Positions 17,504 to 25,848 of a stretch of 64,000 nucleotides of DNA are shown here, piece after piece. Each line of letters opens with the position of its first letter. Within the stretch, counting starts at the first letter, position 1. Source of the stretch: Actinoallomurus liliacearum (lineage in GTDB: Bacteria > Actinomycetota > Actinomycetes > Streptosporangiales > Streptosporangiaceae); contig NZ_BAABHJ010000040.1 in assembly GCF_039542035.1 (NCBI RefSeq), positions 434,001 through 498,000 on the forward strand, written 5' to 3'. Below the pieces are notes generated by a model, which did not search any database, had not been told where the DNA came from, and saw only the letters and a list, made by a program, of their open reading frames with translations. The translations under genes and the position numbers were made by a program.

Positions 17504-18754
17504 ATGGCTGAGCGAAGGACGAAACGCGAGATCGCGATGGTCGTCGCGGGTCTCGCGATCGTCGTGGCCGCGGTGGGGCCGCTCGCGCTGCAGTGGCTGA
17601 CCAACGCGCCCGACCAGCGGATGGTCGACCTGGACGTCTACCGCTCCGGTGGGCAGGCCGTGCTGCGCGGCGCGCCGGTCTACGACTTCATGACCCAGCC
17701 GCCGCAACTGCTGCCGTTCACCTATCCGCCCTTCGCCGTGCTGATCGCGGTGCCGCTCGCCTTCGTCCCGTGGAGCGTCGCCCAGTGGCTCTGGGCCGCG
17801 CTGATTCTGCTCGCTCTGACGATCACGGTCCGCTACGCGTTCCGTCCCCTGCTCGCGCGCTTCCCCGGCTGGGCGCCCGTCCTCACCGGGATCATCGTCG
17901 CGCTGTGCGCGTACCCGATGCCGCTGCGGGACCAGTTCCGGTTCGGGCAGGTCGACGTCTTCCTCATGGCGATGTGCGTCGCGGACTGCGCCGCACCGCG
18001 TACGCGCTGGCCCCGGGGCCTGCTCGTCGGGCTCGCCACCGCGATCAAGCTGGTGCCGGGCGTCTTCATCGTCTACTTCCTGGTCACCGGCCGCCGCCGG
18101 GAGGCGGTCACCGCCGTCGTCGGCGCGGCGGTCGTCTCGCTCGGGACGTTCCTGATCCTGCCGGCGGACTCGGCCGACTACTGGTTCCGCGCCCTGTTCG
18201 ACAGCGAACGGCTCGGTTCGAACACCGCCACGACGAACCAGTCGATCCGGGGGATGCTGCTGCGGGCGTACCTGCCGGACTCCGTCGCGAGTGCGCTGTG
18301 GCTGCTGTGCGCGGCCGTGATCGCCTACGTCGGCTTCCGCGCCGCACGGCGTACCGCCCTCATGGGCGACGAGATCGGCGGGATCGCGATCACCGGGCTG
18401 GTGGGGGTGCTCGTCTCGCCGGTGTCCTGGATCCACCATCTCGCCTGGCTGGTCGTCGTCCTGGGCGCACTGGTCGGGACCGGGCGCGGCCGGAAGGCGC
18501 TCGCGCTCGCCGCCGGGGTGTGGCTGTTCTACGTCCTGACCATTCCGTGGTGGGGGATCGACCTGCTCGCCTACCACATCGGCCCCCGCCCGATCGGACG
18601 GATCGTGCAGGACGCGTACGGTCTCGGGGCGCTCGGACTCCTCTTCGTGTTCCATCGGCGACGGTCCGTGGGGAAAATTCCGGAACGAGAATCCGAAAGT
18701 GATCGCGTGGATGCGTCGCGTGACGAGCCTCGGGTGGGTACGCTCGGACCGTGA
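17504..18754 (+). CDS. GT87/DUF2029-type polyprenol-phosphate mannosyltransferase-like protein
   Basis: 416 aa from ATG 17504; no RBS, but CAGGAT lies six bases upstream. About ten membrane helices. The first loop has DLDVYRSGGQAVLRGAPVYD, where the Asp pair is the expected catalytic centre of GT87 (alpha-1,2-mannosyltransferase type). LPFTYPPFAVLIAVPLA and RFGQVDVFLMA are further family landmarks. It should use a lipid-linked mannose outside the membrane. It is divergent from the large membrane protein and overlaps the next gene by four bases. Confidence 0.85.
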   Translation: MAERRTKREIAMVVAGLAIVVAAVGPLALQWLTNAPDQRMVDLDVYRSGGQAVLRGAPVYDFMTQPPQLLPFTYPPFAVLIAVPLAFVPWSVAQWLWAALILLALTITVRYAFRPLLARFPGWAPVLTGIIVALCAYPMPLRDQFRFGQVDVFLMAMCVADCAAPRTRWPRGLLVGLATAIKLVPGVFIVYFLVTGRRREAVTAVVGAAVVSLGTFLILPADSADYWFRALFDSERLGSNTATTNQSIRGMLLRAYLPDSVASALWLLCAAVIAYVGFRAARRTALMGDEIGGIAITGLVGVLVSPVSWIHHLAWLVVVLGALVGTGRGRKALALAAGVWLFYVLTIPWWGIDLLAYHIGPRPIGRIVQDAYGLGALGLLFVFHRRRSVGKIPERESESDRVDASRDEPRVGTLGP

Positions 18755-19206
18755 TCCTCATCACGATCGCCCTGGCCTCCGTCGGCATCGGGCTTCTCGG
18801 CCTCTATACCGGGCTGACCGCTCGGCGCCGCGCGGCGCAGGCGGTCGAGGAGTGCGTCGAGATGGTGCGCCGTCGCCTGGAGACGAGCGCCGACGTCACC
18901 GACGGCCGGGCCATCCGCGATGTCGCGATCGTCCACTATGACGCGCTGCGCGAGGACGCCGGCGGCCTGTCCTTCTCGCTGGCCATGCTCAACGCCGCGG
19001 GAGACGGCGTCGTGCTCACTTCGATCAACGGGCGCACCGAGACCCGCACCTATGCCAAGATCGTAAGCAGTGGCCGCAGTCTCCAGTTGCTCTCTCCGGA
19101 AGAGGACCAGGTCGTACGCGCGGCCAGGCTCGGCCAGGGGCCGCAGATCCGGCTCGACGACGGGCGCGACATCGGCGTGAACGGGCGACCCCCCGCGTCC
19201 ACGTGA
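18751..19206 (+). CDS. DUF4446 family protein
   Basis: 151 aa. One N-terminal membrane helix (ILITIALASVGIGLLGLYTG), a basic stop, then a soluble cytoplasmic domain with the DUF4446 core VAIVHYDALREDAGGLSFSL and MLNAAGDGVVLTSINGRTET. GTG 18751 overlaps the stop of the mannosyltransferase gene (GTGA), which suggests coupling. TACGCT at 18739-18744 also lies six bases before it, so it may have its own leaderless promoter. The biochemical role of the family is unknown. Confidence 0.8.
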   Translation: MILITIALASVGIGLLGLYTGLTARRRAAQAVEECVEMVRRRLETSADVTDGRAIRDVAIVHYDALREDAGGLSFSLAMLNAAGDGVVLTSINGRTETRTYAKIVSSGRSLQLLSPEEDQVVRAARLGQGPQIRLDDGRDIGVNGRPPAST

Positions 19207-19290
19207 CGGGCGACCGGTGCTCATCCGCACGAGACCGCCCGTAACCTGGGATGACGCCGGATCTGTTCAGCAGCGGCATGAGGGGAATCC

Positions 19291-20265
19291 GTGACCGACG
19301 AGAGCCCGCGAAACGCGGCGGCACCGGCCGACCGACCCGAACGCTTCGCGTATTTCGGCCCTGAGGGCACCTTCACCGAGGCCGCCCTCCTCACGCTGCC
19401 CGAGGCGCGACAGGGCGTCCGCGAGCCGTTCACCACCGTGCCGATGGCCCTGGACGCCGTCCGCCGGGGTGACGCCGACGCGGCGATGGTCCCCCTGGAG
19501 AACTCCGTCGAGGGCCCGGTGCCCACGTCCGTCGACGAGCTCGCCGACGGCGACATGCTGCTCATCACCGGCGAGGTGCTCCTCCCCGTGGAGTTCGCGC
19601 TGCTCGTCCGGCCGGGCACCGCGCTGGAGGACATCAAGAACATCTGCACCCACCCGCACGCGCACGCGCAGTGCCGTCGCTGGCTGGCCCGTACGCTCCC
19701 GCACGCCCACGTGGCGACCGGGACGTCCACCGCCGGCGCCGCCATGGCGGTCGCCGACCCCACCTCGGGCTACGACGCCGCGATCGCCGCGCCGATCGCG
19801 GGTGAGCGGTACGGCCTGGTGCCCGCCGCGGAGAGCATCGCCGACCGCCCGGGCGCGGTGACCCGCTTCGTCCTCGTCCGGCCGCCCGGCCCGCCCACGG
19901 CGCCGACCGGCTTCGACCGCACCTCGCTGATGGCGTACCTCACCGACGACCATCCGGGCGCGCTGCTGGAATTCCTCACCGAGTTCGCGGTCCGCGGCGT
20001 CAACCTGACCTTGATCCAGTCCCGGCCGACCGGGGACGGCTTCGGCCGCTACCGCTTCTGGATCGACTGCGAGGGCCACGTGGCGGACGCGCGGGTCGGC
20101 GAGGCGCTCATGGGCCTGCGCCGCATCTGCTCCGACGTGCGGTTCCTCGGCAGCTATCCGCGCGCCGACCAGGGCCGCATCGAGATCCGCCGGGGCACCC
20201 ACGACAGCGACTTCGCCGAGGCGTCCGCCTGGCTGCACGCCATCCGCTCCGGCCACGACCTGTGA
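19291..20265 (+). CDS. pheA: Prephenate dehydratase
   Basis: 324 aa, monofunctional. It converts prephenate to phenylpyruvate in phenylalanine synthesis. The catalytic domain begins YFGPEGTFTEAAL and ends with GAVTRFVLV, which carries the catalytic Thr-Arg-Phe. The ACT domain has HPGALLEFLTEFAVRGVNLT and the following LIQSRP (usually ESRP), the phenylalanine-binding feedback site. GTG 19291 has AGGGGA upstream. A 12-bp hairpin follows the stop. In relatives pheA is often near serS; here three accessory genes separate them. Confidence 0.95.
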   Translation: MTDESPRNAAAPADRPERFAYFGPEGTFTEAALLTLPEARQGVREPFTTVPMALDAVRRGDADAAMVPLENSVEGPVPTSVDELADGDMLLITGEVLLPVEFALLVRPGTALEDIKNICTHPHAHAQCRRWLARTLPHAHVATGTSTAGAAMAVADPTSGYDAAIAAPIAGERYGLVPAAESIADRPGAVTRFVLVRPPGPPTAPTGFDRTSLMAYLTDDHPGALLEFLTEFAVRGVNLTLIQSRPTGDGFGRYRFWIDCEGHVADARVGEALMGLRRICSDVRFLGSYPRADQGRIEIRRGTHDSDFAEASAWLHAIRSGHDL

Positions 20266-20271
20266 TTCGGC

Positions 20272-20309
20272 GCGGCGGCGACCGCGGATTCGCCCGGGGT
20301 CGCCGCCGC
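20272..20309. terminator. Hairpin between pheA and the convergent Ig-like gene
   Basis: A 12-bp perfect stem (20272-20283 with 20298-20309) just past the pheA stop and before the stop of the convergent gene. GC-rich, without a T-tract; probably a bidirectional terminator. Confidence 0.55.
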
Positions 20310-20319
20310 ACCGTTCGTG

Positions 20320-20751
20320 CTATTTGACCTGCACGTAGTCGCCGCTCGTGGCGATCGACAGGTAGGGGGAGTCGTCCCCGAAGTTGGCCACGGCGTACCA
20401 GATGCCGGACTTGGTGGCCTTGAACTTCTTCGACCACCGTCCGTACCGGTCGGTGGTCACCGTCGCCGCCGTGGTCAGCGGGGCCTTCAGACCGGGCCGG
20501 AAAAGGATCTTCACCTTGGCGCCCTTCACCGGATGCCAGATCTTTCCGTGCCACTGCAGCGTCCCGTGGACCGTCAGCGACCTGCCCTTCCTCACCGGCT
20601 CCGGCCCGGCGTTGAAGCCGATGATCCGGGTCCGGTGATAGGTCTTGGGAGCGGCGGTGGACTGCGTCCGGGTGGGCGCCGCGTCGGCCGTGCCGGAAAA
20701 GGTGAGCGCGGCCAGTGCGAGGCCGGCGGCGATCGCCAGCGATCTGCGCAT
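20320..20751 (-). CDS. Secreted Ig-like single-domain protein
   Basis: 143 aa from ATG 20751, with GAGGAAG upstream. Signal peptide MRRSLAIAAGLALAALTFSG with cleavage near ADAAP. The mature part is one beta-sandwich-like domain starting TRIIGFNAGPEPVRKGRSLT and ending SPYLSIATSGDYVQVK. The same domain occurs twice in the split gene at 21904-23549 (TRISGLNASPEPVRKGRRIT, ending AYLAVTSGSDYVDVR). Aromatic residues and the GDSAYL-type turn are conserved. Probably a cell-surface or secreted protein; ligand unknown. The two genes look like paralogues placed on either side of the hisN-like gene. Confidence 0.8.
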   Translation of the reverse strand: MRRSLAIAAGLALAALTFSGTADAAPTRTQSTAAPKTYHRTRIIGFNAGPEPVRKGRSLTVHGTLQWHGKIWHPVKGAKVKILFRPGLKAPLTTAATVTTDRYGRWSKKFKATKSGIWYAVANFGDDSPYLSIATSGDYVQVK

Positions 20752-20953
20752 GCGGTCTTCCTCCGAAGAGATGTCTCGAGTCCGGACATCATCGGCCATG
20801 GGTGAATACAAGATCAATCCATGGGGCCGGGCGGGATTCGAGCACGAGGCTCGGCGAACCAGACGCTGAAACCGGAAGATCCGCAACCTACCCGGCGCCC
20901 GTCGGCGCCATTTCCGAGACCTTCGCTCGCGCGGCCGCAGGATCGGCTTCTCA

Positions 20954-21778
20954 TCAGGGCCGGAATCCGCCCGTTCCGCCGACCGGGCCGGACAGCCGAG
21001 CCAGGATGCCGTCGTGCAGGAGTCCGTTGGTGACGATGGCGCAGTTCTGGTCGGGGCGCGGCGCGCCCGTCAAGTCACTGAACCGTCCGCCGGCCTCCTC
21101 GACGATCACCTGGATAGCGGCGTTGTCCCAGATCTTGCAGCGCGGGTTGAGGCTGACGTCGCAGCGGCCCTCCGCGACCAGCATCTGGCCCCAGAAACAG
21201 GCCGAGGCGAACTCGTAGCGCGCGGCCTTCGACAGTTCGAGCAGGCCGGCGACGAGGCCGCGGCGCTCCCAGCGGTCCAGGGCGGCGTACGAGAGGTGGA
21301 CGTCGGCCAGGTCGTCGATCGCCGACACCCGGATCCGCCTGCCGTCGCGTGCGGCCTCGGGGGCGTCGAGCCAGGGCGGCCCACTGGTGTACGCGCCGTG
21401 GTCCCGCGCGGCCCACCAGCGGCGTCCCATCGCGGGCGCCGACACCACGCCGACCGTGATCCGCCCGTGCTCCTCCAGCGCGATGAGCGTCGCGAAGACC
21501 TCGATGCCCCGCGTGTAGTTGTCGGTGTGGTCGACGGGGTCGAGGATCCAGCGGCGACCTTCTCCCGGCGTCTCGTCGAACTCCTCGCCGAGGACGCCGT
21601 CGTCCGGCCGGTGTTCGGCGATCAGCGCCCGCAGTTCCCGCTCGGTGGCGAGGTCCGCCTCCGTCACCGCGCTCCGGTCCGGCTTGGTCCGTACGTCGAG
21701 GTCGGCGCGCCGGAACCGGCTCATCGTGACGGCGTCCGCCCGGTCGGCCAGGAAGAGCGCGAATGAGAGATCGTCCAT
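20954..21778 (-). CDS. hisN: Inositol-monophosphatase-family phosphatase, HisN-like
   Basis: 274 aa. Metal-dependent phosphatase fold: GVLGEEF supplies the first Glu, RRWILDPVDHTDNY the Asp pair (Asp80, Asp83), and KIWDNAAIQVIVEEAGGRFS the C-terminal Asp. The order and length fit actinobacterial histidinol-phosphate phosphatase, the last phosphatase of histidine synthesis. One oddity: the usual DPxDGT is DPVDHT here, with His84 in place of the glycine. So the substrate may differ, and the hisN symbol is tentative. It stands alone between two Ig-like genes. Confidence 0.75.
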   Translation of the reverse strand: MDDLSFALFLADRADAVTMSRFRRADLDVRTKPDRSAVTEADLATERELRALIAEHRPDDGVLGEEFDETPGEGRRWILDPVDHTDNYTRGIEVFATLIALEEHGRITVGVVSAPAMGRRWWAARDHGAYTSGPPWLDAPEAARDGRRIRVSAIDDLADVHLSYAALDRWERRGLVAGLLELSKAARYEFASACFWGQMLVAEGRCDVSLNPRCKIWDNAAIQVIVEEAGGRFSDLTGAPRPDQNCAIVTNGLLHDGILARLSGPVGGTGGFRP

Positions 21779-21903
21779 GCCCGTGACTTTGCCATCCGCG
21801 ACGGCGACCGTGATCGAATCGTGTTCTCCGCCGGGACAACAGGGAGGCCGCGCCCTGCGTCCTCAGTGCGCAACCAAGATCTTTCTCAGTTGGAGACGGT
21901 CAC

Positions 21904-22986
21904 GTGCGCAGACTTTTCGGCCTGCTGGCCGCGCTGGTCATGTCGGTGTCGTTCCTCGCGATGCCCGAGCCGGCGATGGCGGGGGTGGTGTGGAAGATCA
22001 AGAGTGCCCGGGCCACGAACACGACGCCCGGCCAGAGCGCACAGATCGAGGTCGCCGCCGCCGCCGACTCGGGGGTGGCGGCCCTGGTCGTGCGGCTTCG
22101 CCTGGTCGACGACCCGAACGCGATCGCCACGCTGACCACGTTCGACCTCGTATCCGGGACCGCCGAGGACGGCGTCTGGCGGAGCACCGAGTCGGTGACG
22201 ATTCCGGACGGGCGGGTGGCGATCGAGGCCAAGATGGCCACCGGGTCCACCGAGCCGGGAAAGTACACGGGGTACGTCACCGGCGGAATCATCGACAACG
22301 GCCGGGACGTGAGGGTCAGCGAACTCACGGCCTCCCCTGACTCACTCGATTCGGACCACCGGGACTTCCGCCTCACCGGTCGCGTCGTCACCCAGGCCGC
22401 CGACGGCACCGAACAGGGCGCCGCGCACCAGACGATCGACCTGCGCGACACCACGTGGGATCTCGAGCTGGGCCGCACGAGCACCGATGACCAGGGGTAC
22501 TTCTCGGCGGCGGCGCAGCTGGGTCACGCCGCGCACGTCGCCGCGGTCGCGCTCGCGGACGGGACCTACCGCTCGGCGAAGATGGAGACGGTCGTCCACT
22601 ACACGGCGCTCCCCACCCGGTTGACGATCAACGCTCCGGCCGAGGGCGGCGTCGTCGGGGGGACCGTGACCCTGTCCGGCCGTCTGGAACACCAGAGCGT
22701 GACCGGAGAGTGGTCCGGTCTGGGCGGTGCCACGGTCCGCGTCTTCTCCTCCGGCGCGTCCGGGTCCGAGACCGACGTCGTGACCGGCGCGGACGGCGCC
22801 TACAGCGCTCGGGTCACGGTCCGGCCCGGCGACACCGGCTGGGATGCGATCTTCACCGGTGACATGGGCACCTCCGGGATGTACAAGTCCGCGAGCGCGA
22901 CCGCCAACGGGGTCGTGATCCGTACCCAGCCGCAGATCGTCGACTTCGACGCCGGACGGAGCCGGCCGGGCGGGGCGGGACGGTGA
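21904..22986 (+). CDS. Secreted Ig-like repeat protein, 5' part of a frameshifted gene
   Basis: 360 aa from GTG 21904, behind TTGGAGACGG. Signal peptide MRRLFGLLAALVMSVSFLAM with cleavage near AMA-GV. Several beta-rich domains follow, including LTINAPAEGGVVGGTVTLSG. The frame ends in VDFDAGRSRPGGAGR, exactly where the next Ig-like repeat should begin. Adding one C after base 22956 would restore GPEP and join this frame to 22983-23549. So the two ORFs are very likely one gene of about 548 codons, broken by a 1-nt deletion (true mutation or sequencing error). Confidence 0.75.
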   Translation: MRRLFGLLAALVMSVSFLAMPEPAMAGVVWKIKSARATNTTPGQSAQIEVAAAADSGVAALVVRLRLVDDPNAIATLTTFDLVSGTAEDGVWRSTESVTIPDGRVAIEAKMATGSTEPGKYTGYVTGGIIDNGRDVRVSELTASPDSLDSDHRDFRLTGRVVTQAADGTEQGAAHQTIDLRDTTWDLELGRTSTDDQGYFSAAAQLGHAAHVAAVALADGTYRSAKMETVVHYTALPTRLTINAPAEGGVVGGTVTLSGRLEHQSVTGEWSGLGGATVRVFSSGASGSETDVVTGADGAYSARVTVRPGDTGWDAIFTGDMGTSGMYKSASATANGVVIRTQPQIVDFDAGRSRPGGAGR

Positions 22987-23549
22987 CCGTTCGCGGCCGC
23001 GTCCTGCGGCCGGCCGCGAACGGCGGGACGGAACCCGCCCCCCATGCCTACGTCGGTATGCGGTTCTCCGCCGATGGCAAGAAGTGGCCCGGCCCCTACG
23101 GCTACGCCCTGACCGACGCCCACGGCATGTTCAGCCTCAAGATGCCGGCCGAGCGGGACGGCTACTGGAATGCCTTCGTCGAGAAGGACGACTCGTACCT
23201 CGGCGTGACCGGGCCCTCCGACTATGTGGACACGAAGTACCGGACGCGGATCTCGGGACTCAACGCGTCCCCGGAGCCGGTCCGGAAGGGCAGGCGGATC
23301 ACGGTGACGGGCCTGCTGCAGCGGAACACCACGTCGTGGAAGGCGTTCACGAAGCGGAGCGTGAAGATCTACTTCCGGGCCAAGGGCGGCACGAAGTGGA
23401 CCTACGCCGGGAGCGCCAAGACGGACGGCCGTGGCCGGTTCACCTTCGGCGCGAAGGCATCGAAGGACGGCTACTGGCGCGCGACGTACGCCGGTGATTC
23501 CGCCTACCTGGCCGTGACGAGCGGCTCGGACTACGTCGACGTGCGCTGA
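22983..23549 (+). CDS. Ig-like repeat protein, 3' part of the frameshifted gene
   Basis: 188 codons in the +0 frame. The first residues, TVRGRVLRPAANGG, continue the repeat begun in the upstream frame. One complete repeat follows, TRISGLNASPEPVRKGRRIT to AYLAVTSGSDYVDVR. Without the upstream frame it has no signal peptide, so on its own it would not be exported. The GTG at 22983 overlaps the upstream stop and could in principle allow re-initiation, but no ribosome-binding site is seen. A terminator hairpin follows at 23591. Confidence 0.7.
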   Translation: MTVRGRVLRPAANGGTEPAPHAYVGMRFSADGKKWPGPYGYALTDAHGMFSLKMPAERDGYWNAFVEKDDSYLGVTGPSDYVDTKYRTRISGLNASPEPVRKGRRITVTGLLQRNTTSWKAFTKRSVKIYFRAKGGTKWTYAGSAKTDGRGRFTFGAKASKDGYWRATYAGDSAYLAVTSGSDYVDVR

Positions 23550-23590
23550 CCGCGGCCGCCGCGCCGGGCGACGGCCTGGACGAGGCGTCG

Positions 23591-23618
23591 GAGGACGGCC
23601 GCTCCGGCGGCCGTCCTT
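23591..23618 (+). terminator. Terminator-like hairpin after the Ig-like gene
   Basis: Stem GGACGGCCGC (23593-23602) with its complement (23607-23616), extended by an A-T and a G-T pair, 4-nt loop. It lies between the Ig-like gene and the serS promoter. Confidence 0.55.
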
Positions 23619-23705
23619 CGCGAGCCGCGGCCGCTCGGCCGTCCCTGGCCGGTACCGGCTTGCGGATGATCGCTTATCCGGTCGGCTCCGGGACGGGCCG
23701 GGCGG

Positions 23706-23711
23706 TAGCCT
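23706..23711 (+). promoter_or_regulatory. -10 element of serS, leaderless type
   Basis: TAGCCT seven bases before GTG 23719; no ribosome-binding site between. Confidence 0.55.
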
Positions 23712-23718
23712 CGTCTCT

Positions 23719-24978
23719 GTGATTGACCTGCGAGCCCTTCGAAATGATCCCGACCGGCTGCGCGCTAGCCAGCGCGCCCGGGGCGAGGATGAGGCCGTCG
23801 TCGATGAGCTGCTCGACCTGGACGAGCGGCGCCGATCCGCGCTGAGCGCCTTCGAGTCGCTGCGTGCGGAGCAGAAGAGCTTCGGCAAGTCGGTCTCGAA
23901 GGCGCAGGGTGACGAGCGGCAGAAGCTGCTGGACCGGGCCAAGGAGCTCGCCCAGCAGGTGAAGGAGGCCGACGCGGAGTCCCAGCGGCTCGAGCAGGAC
24001 CTGCAGACCCTCCTGCGGACCGTGCCGAACATCGTGGAGGAGGGCGCGCCCGCCGGCGGCGAGGAGGACTACGTCGTCCTGGAGACGGTCGGCACGCCGC
24101 CCGCGTTCGACTTCGAGCCGAAGGACCATCTGGAGCTCGGCGAGCGGCTCGGCGCGATCGACATGGAGCGCGGCGCGAAGGTCTCGGGCGCCCGGTTCTA
24201 CTTCCTGACCGGCGTCGGCGCGCAGTTGCAGATGGCGCTGCTCAACCTGGCGATGGAGCAGGCGATCCAGGCCGGGTTCGTCCCGATGATCCCGCCGGTC
24301 CTGGTCAAGCCGGAGTCGATGGAGGGCACCGGGTTCCTCGGCGCGCACGCGTCGGAGGTCTACCACCTGCCCGAGGACGACCTGTACCTCGTGGGCACCT
24401 CCGAGGTGCCGCTCGCGTCGTACCACCGCGACGAGATCATCGACGCGCTGCCCCGGCGCTACGTCGGCTGGTCCTCCTGCTTCCGGCGGGAGGCCGGGTC
24501 GTACGGCAAGGACACCCGCGGCATCATCCGGGTGCACCAGTTCGACAAGGTCGAGATGTTCTCGTACTGCGACCCCGAGGACGCGCACGAGGAGCACCTT
24601 CGCCTGCTCAACTGGGAGAAGGAGATGCTCGCCAAGGTCGAGCTGCCCTACCGCGTGATCGACGTCGCCGCGGGCGACCTGGGGACCAGCGCGGCCCGCA
24701 AGTACGACTGCGAGGCCTGGGTGCCGACGCAGAGCCGCTACCGGGAGCTGACCTCGACCTCCAACTGCACCGAGTTCCAGGCGCGCCGGCTGTCCGTACG
24801 TCACCGCGACGACGAGGGCCGGACCCGCCCGGTGGCGACGCTGAACGGCACGCTGGCCACGACCCGGTGGATCGTCGCGATCCTGGAGAACCACCAGCAG
24901 GCCGATGGGTCGGTGCGCGTTCCGGAGGCGTTGCGCAAGTACCTCGGCCGTGAGGTGCTCGAGCCCGTCGCACGATGA
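23719..24978 (+). CDS. serS: Seryl-tRNA synthetase
   Basis: 419 aa, class II synthetase charging tRNA-Ser. The N-terminal long coiled-coil arm covers about residues 30-105 (ERRRSALSAFESLRAEQKSF). Motif 2 is SSCFRREAGSYGKDTRGIIR with VHQFDKVEMF after it. Motif 3 is near the end: ATLNGTLATTRWIVAILENH. GTG 23719 is preceded by TAGCCT at seven bases and lacks an RBS, so the mRNA is probably leaderless. The HAD gene follows with an ATGA overlap. Two serine tRNA genes also lie in the window (29845 and 50596). Confidence 0.97.
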   Translation: MIDLRALRNDPDRLRASQRARGEDEAVVDELLDLDERRRSALSAFESLRAEQKSFGKSVSKAQGDERQKLLDRAKELAQQVKEADAESQRLEQDLQTLLRTVPNIVEEGAPAGGEEDYVVLETVGTPPAFDFEPKDHLELGERLGAIDMERGAKVSGARFYFLTGVGAQLQMALLNLAMEQAIQAGFVPMIPPVLVKPESMEGTGFLGAHASEVYHLPEDDLYLVGTSEVPLASYHRDEIIDALPRRYVGWSSCFRREAGSYGKDTRGIIRVHQFDKVEMFSYCDPEDAHEEHLRLLNWEKEMLAKVELPYRVIDVAAGDLGTSAARKYDCEAWVPTQSRYRELTSTSNCTEFQARRLSVRHRDDEGRTRPVATLNGTLATTRWIVAILENHQQADGSVRVPEALRKYLGREVLEPVAR

Positions 24979-25769
24979 CTCCCCGGGTGGTCGCCACGGA
25001 CCTGGACGGCACCGTCGTCCGCAGTGACTACACGGTGTCCGAGCGCACCGTGGCGGCCTTCGCCCGTGTCGAGCGGGCGGGCGCCATGCTCGTCCTCGTC
25101 ACGGGCCGTCCGCCGCGCTGGATGCGGTCCGTCGCGCACGCGGTCGCGCACCGGGGCCTGGCGATCTGCGCGAACGGCGCGATCACCTACGACCTGCACA
25201 CCGAGCAGGTCGTCGACACGCATCTCATTCCCGTGGACCGGCTGCGCACGGCGGTCGCGGTGCTGGGCGAGGCGCTGCCGGGGCTCGGCTTCGCGGTCGA
25301 GCACGACGACGGGATGGCGTACGCGCACGGCTTCGAGCTGTCCTACTGGGACTCCCAGACGACTCCGCCGCCGAGCCCGATCGAGGCTCTCCTGTCCCGA
25401 CCGGCCGCCAAACTCCTGGCCCGGCACCCCGAGCTGGAGGCCGACGCCCTGCTGGACGAGGCGCGGCGGCTCGTGGGCGACCTCGTGCTGCCCACCCATT
25501 CGAACGGCGACCGGCTGATCGAGATCAGTGCGCCGGGGGTGTCCAAGGCCAGCACGCTCGCGGAGCTGTGCGCCCGGCACGGCATCGACGCCGACGACGT
25601 CGTGGCCTTCGGCGACATGCCGAACGACCTGCCGATGCTGGCCTGGGCGGGCCGGTCGTACGCCGTGGCGAACGCCCATCCCGAGGTGCTGGCCGCCGTG
25701 CACCACAAGGTTCCGGGTAACGACGAGGACGGCGTGGCCCGCACGCTCGAGGAGCTCTTCCCCGCCTGA
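24975..25769 (+). CDS. HAD-superfamily (Cof-type) phosphatase
   Basis: 264 aa, class IIB HAD hydrolase. Motif I is VVATDLDGTVVRSD with the two catalytic Asp, motif II LVTGRP, motif III the Lys in ISAPGVSKASTL, motif IV VAFGDMPNDLPML. These enzymes dephosphorylate sugar phosphates, FMN or similar small molecules; the substrate is unknown. The ATG overlaps the serS stop by four bases, so the two are one unit. The GC-rich hairpin at 25801 ends it. Confidence 0.9.
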   Translation: MTPRVVATDLDGTVVRSDYTVSERTVAAFARVERAGAMLVLVTGRPPRWMRSVAHAVAHRGLAICANGAITYDLHTEQVVDTHLIPVDRLRTAVAVLGEALPGLGFAVEHDDGMAYAHGFELSYWDSQTTPPPSPIEALLSRPAAKLLARHPELEADALLDEARRLVGDLVLPTHSNGDRLIEISAPGVSKASTLAELCARHGIDADDVVAFGDMPNDLPMLAWAGRSYAVANAHPEVLAAVHHKVPGNDEDGVARTLEELFPA

Positions 25770-25800
25770 GCCGGACCCGCCGGCCGCGAGGACGAGGATC

Positions 25801-25838
25801 GGCGCGGGGCCGGGGCGTCGTCGCCCGGTCCCCGCGCC
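25801..25838. terminator. Hairpin between convergent HAD and bpa genes
   Basis: Left arm GGCGCGGGGCCGGG (25801-25814), 9-nt loop, right arm with one bulged T (25824-25838). No T-tract; probably bidirectional. Confidence 0.55.
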
Positions 25839-25848
25839 GCCTGAACCG

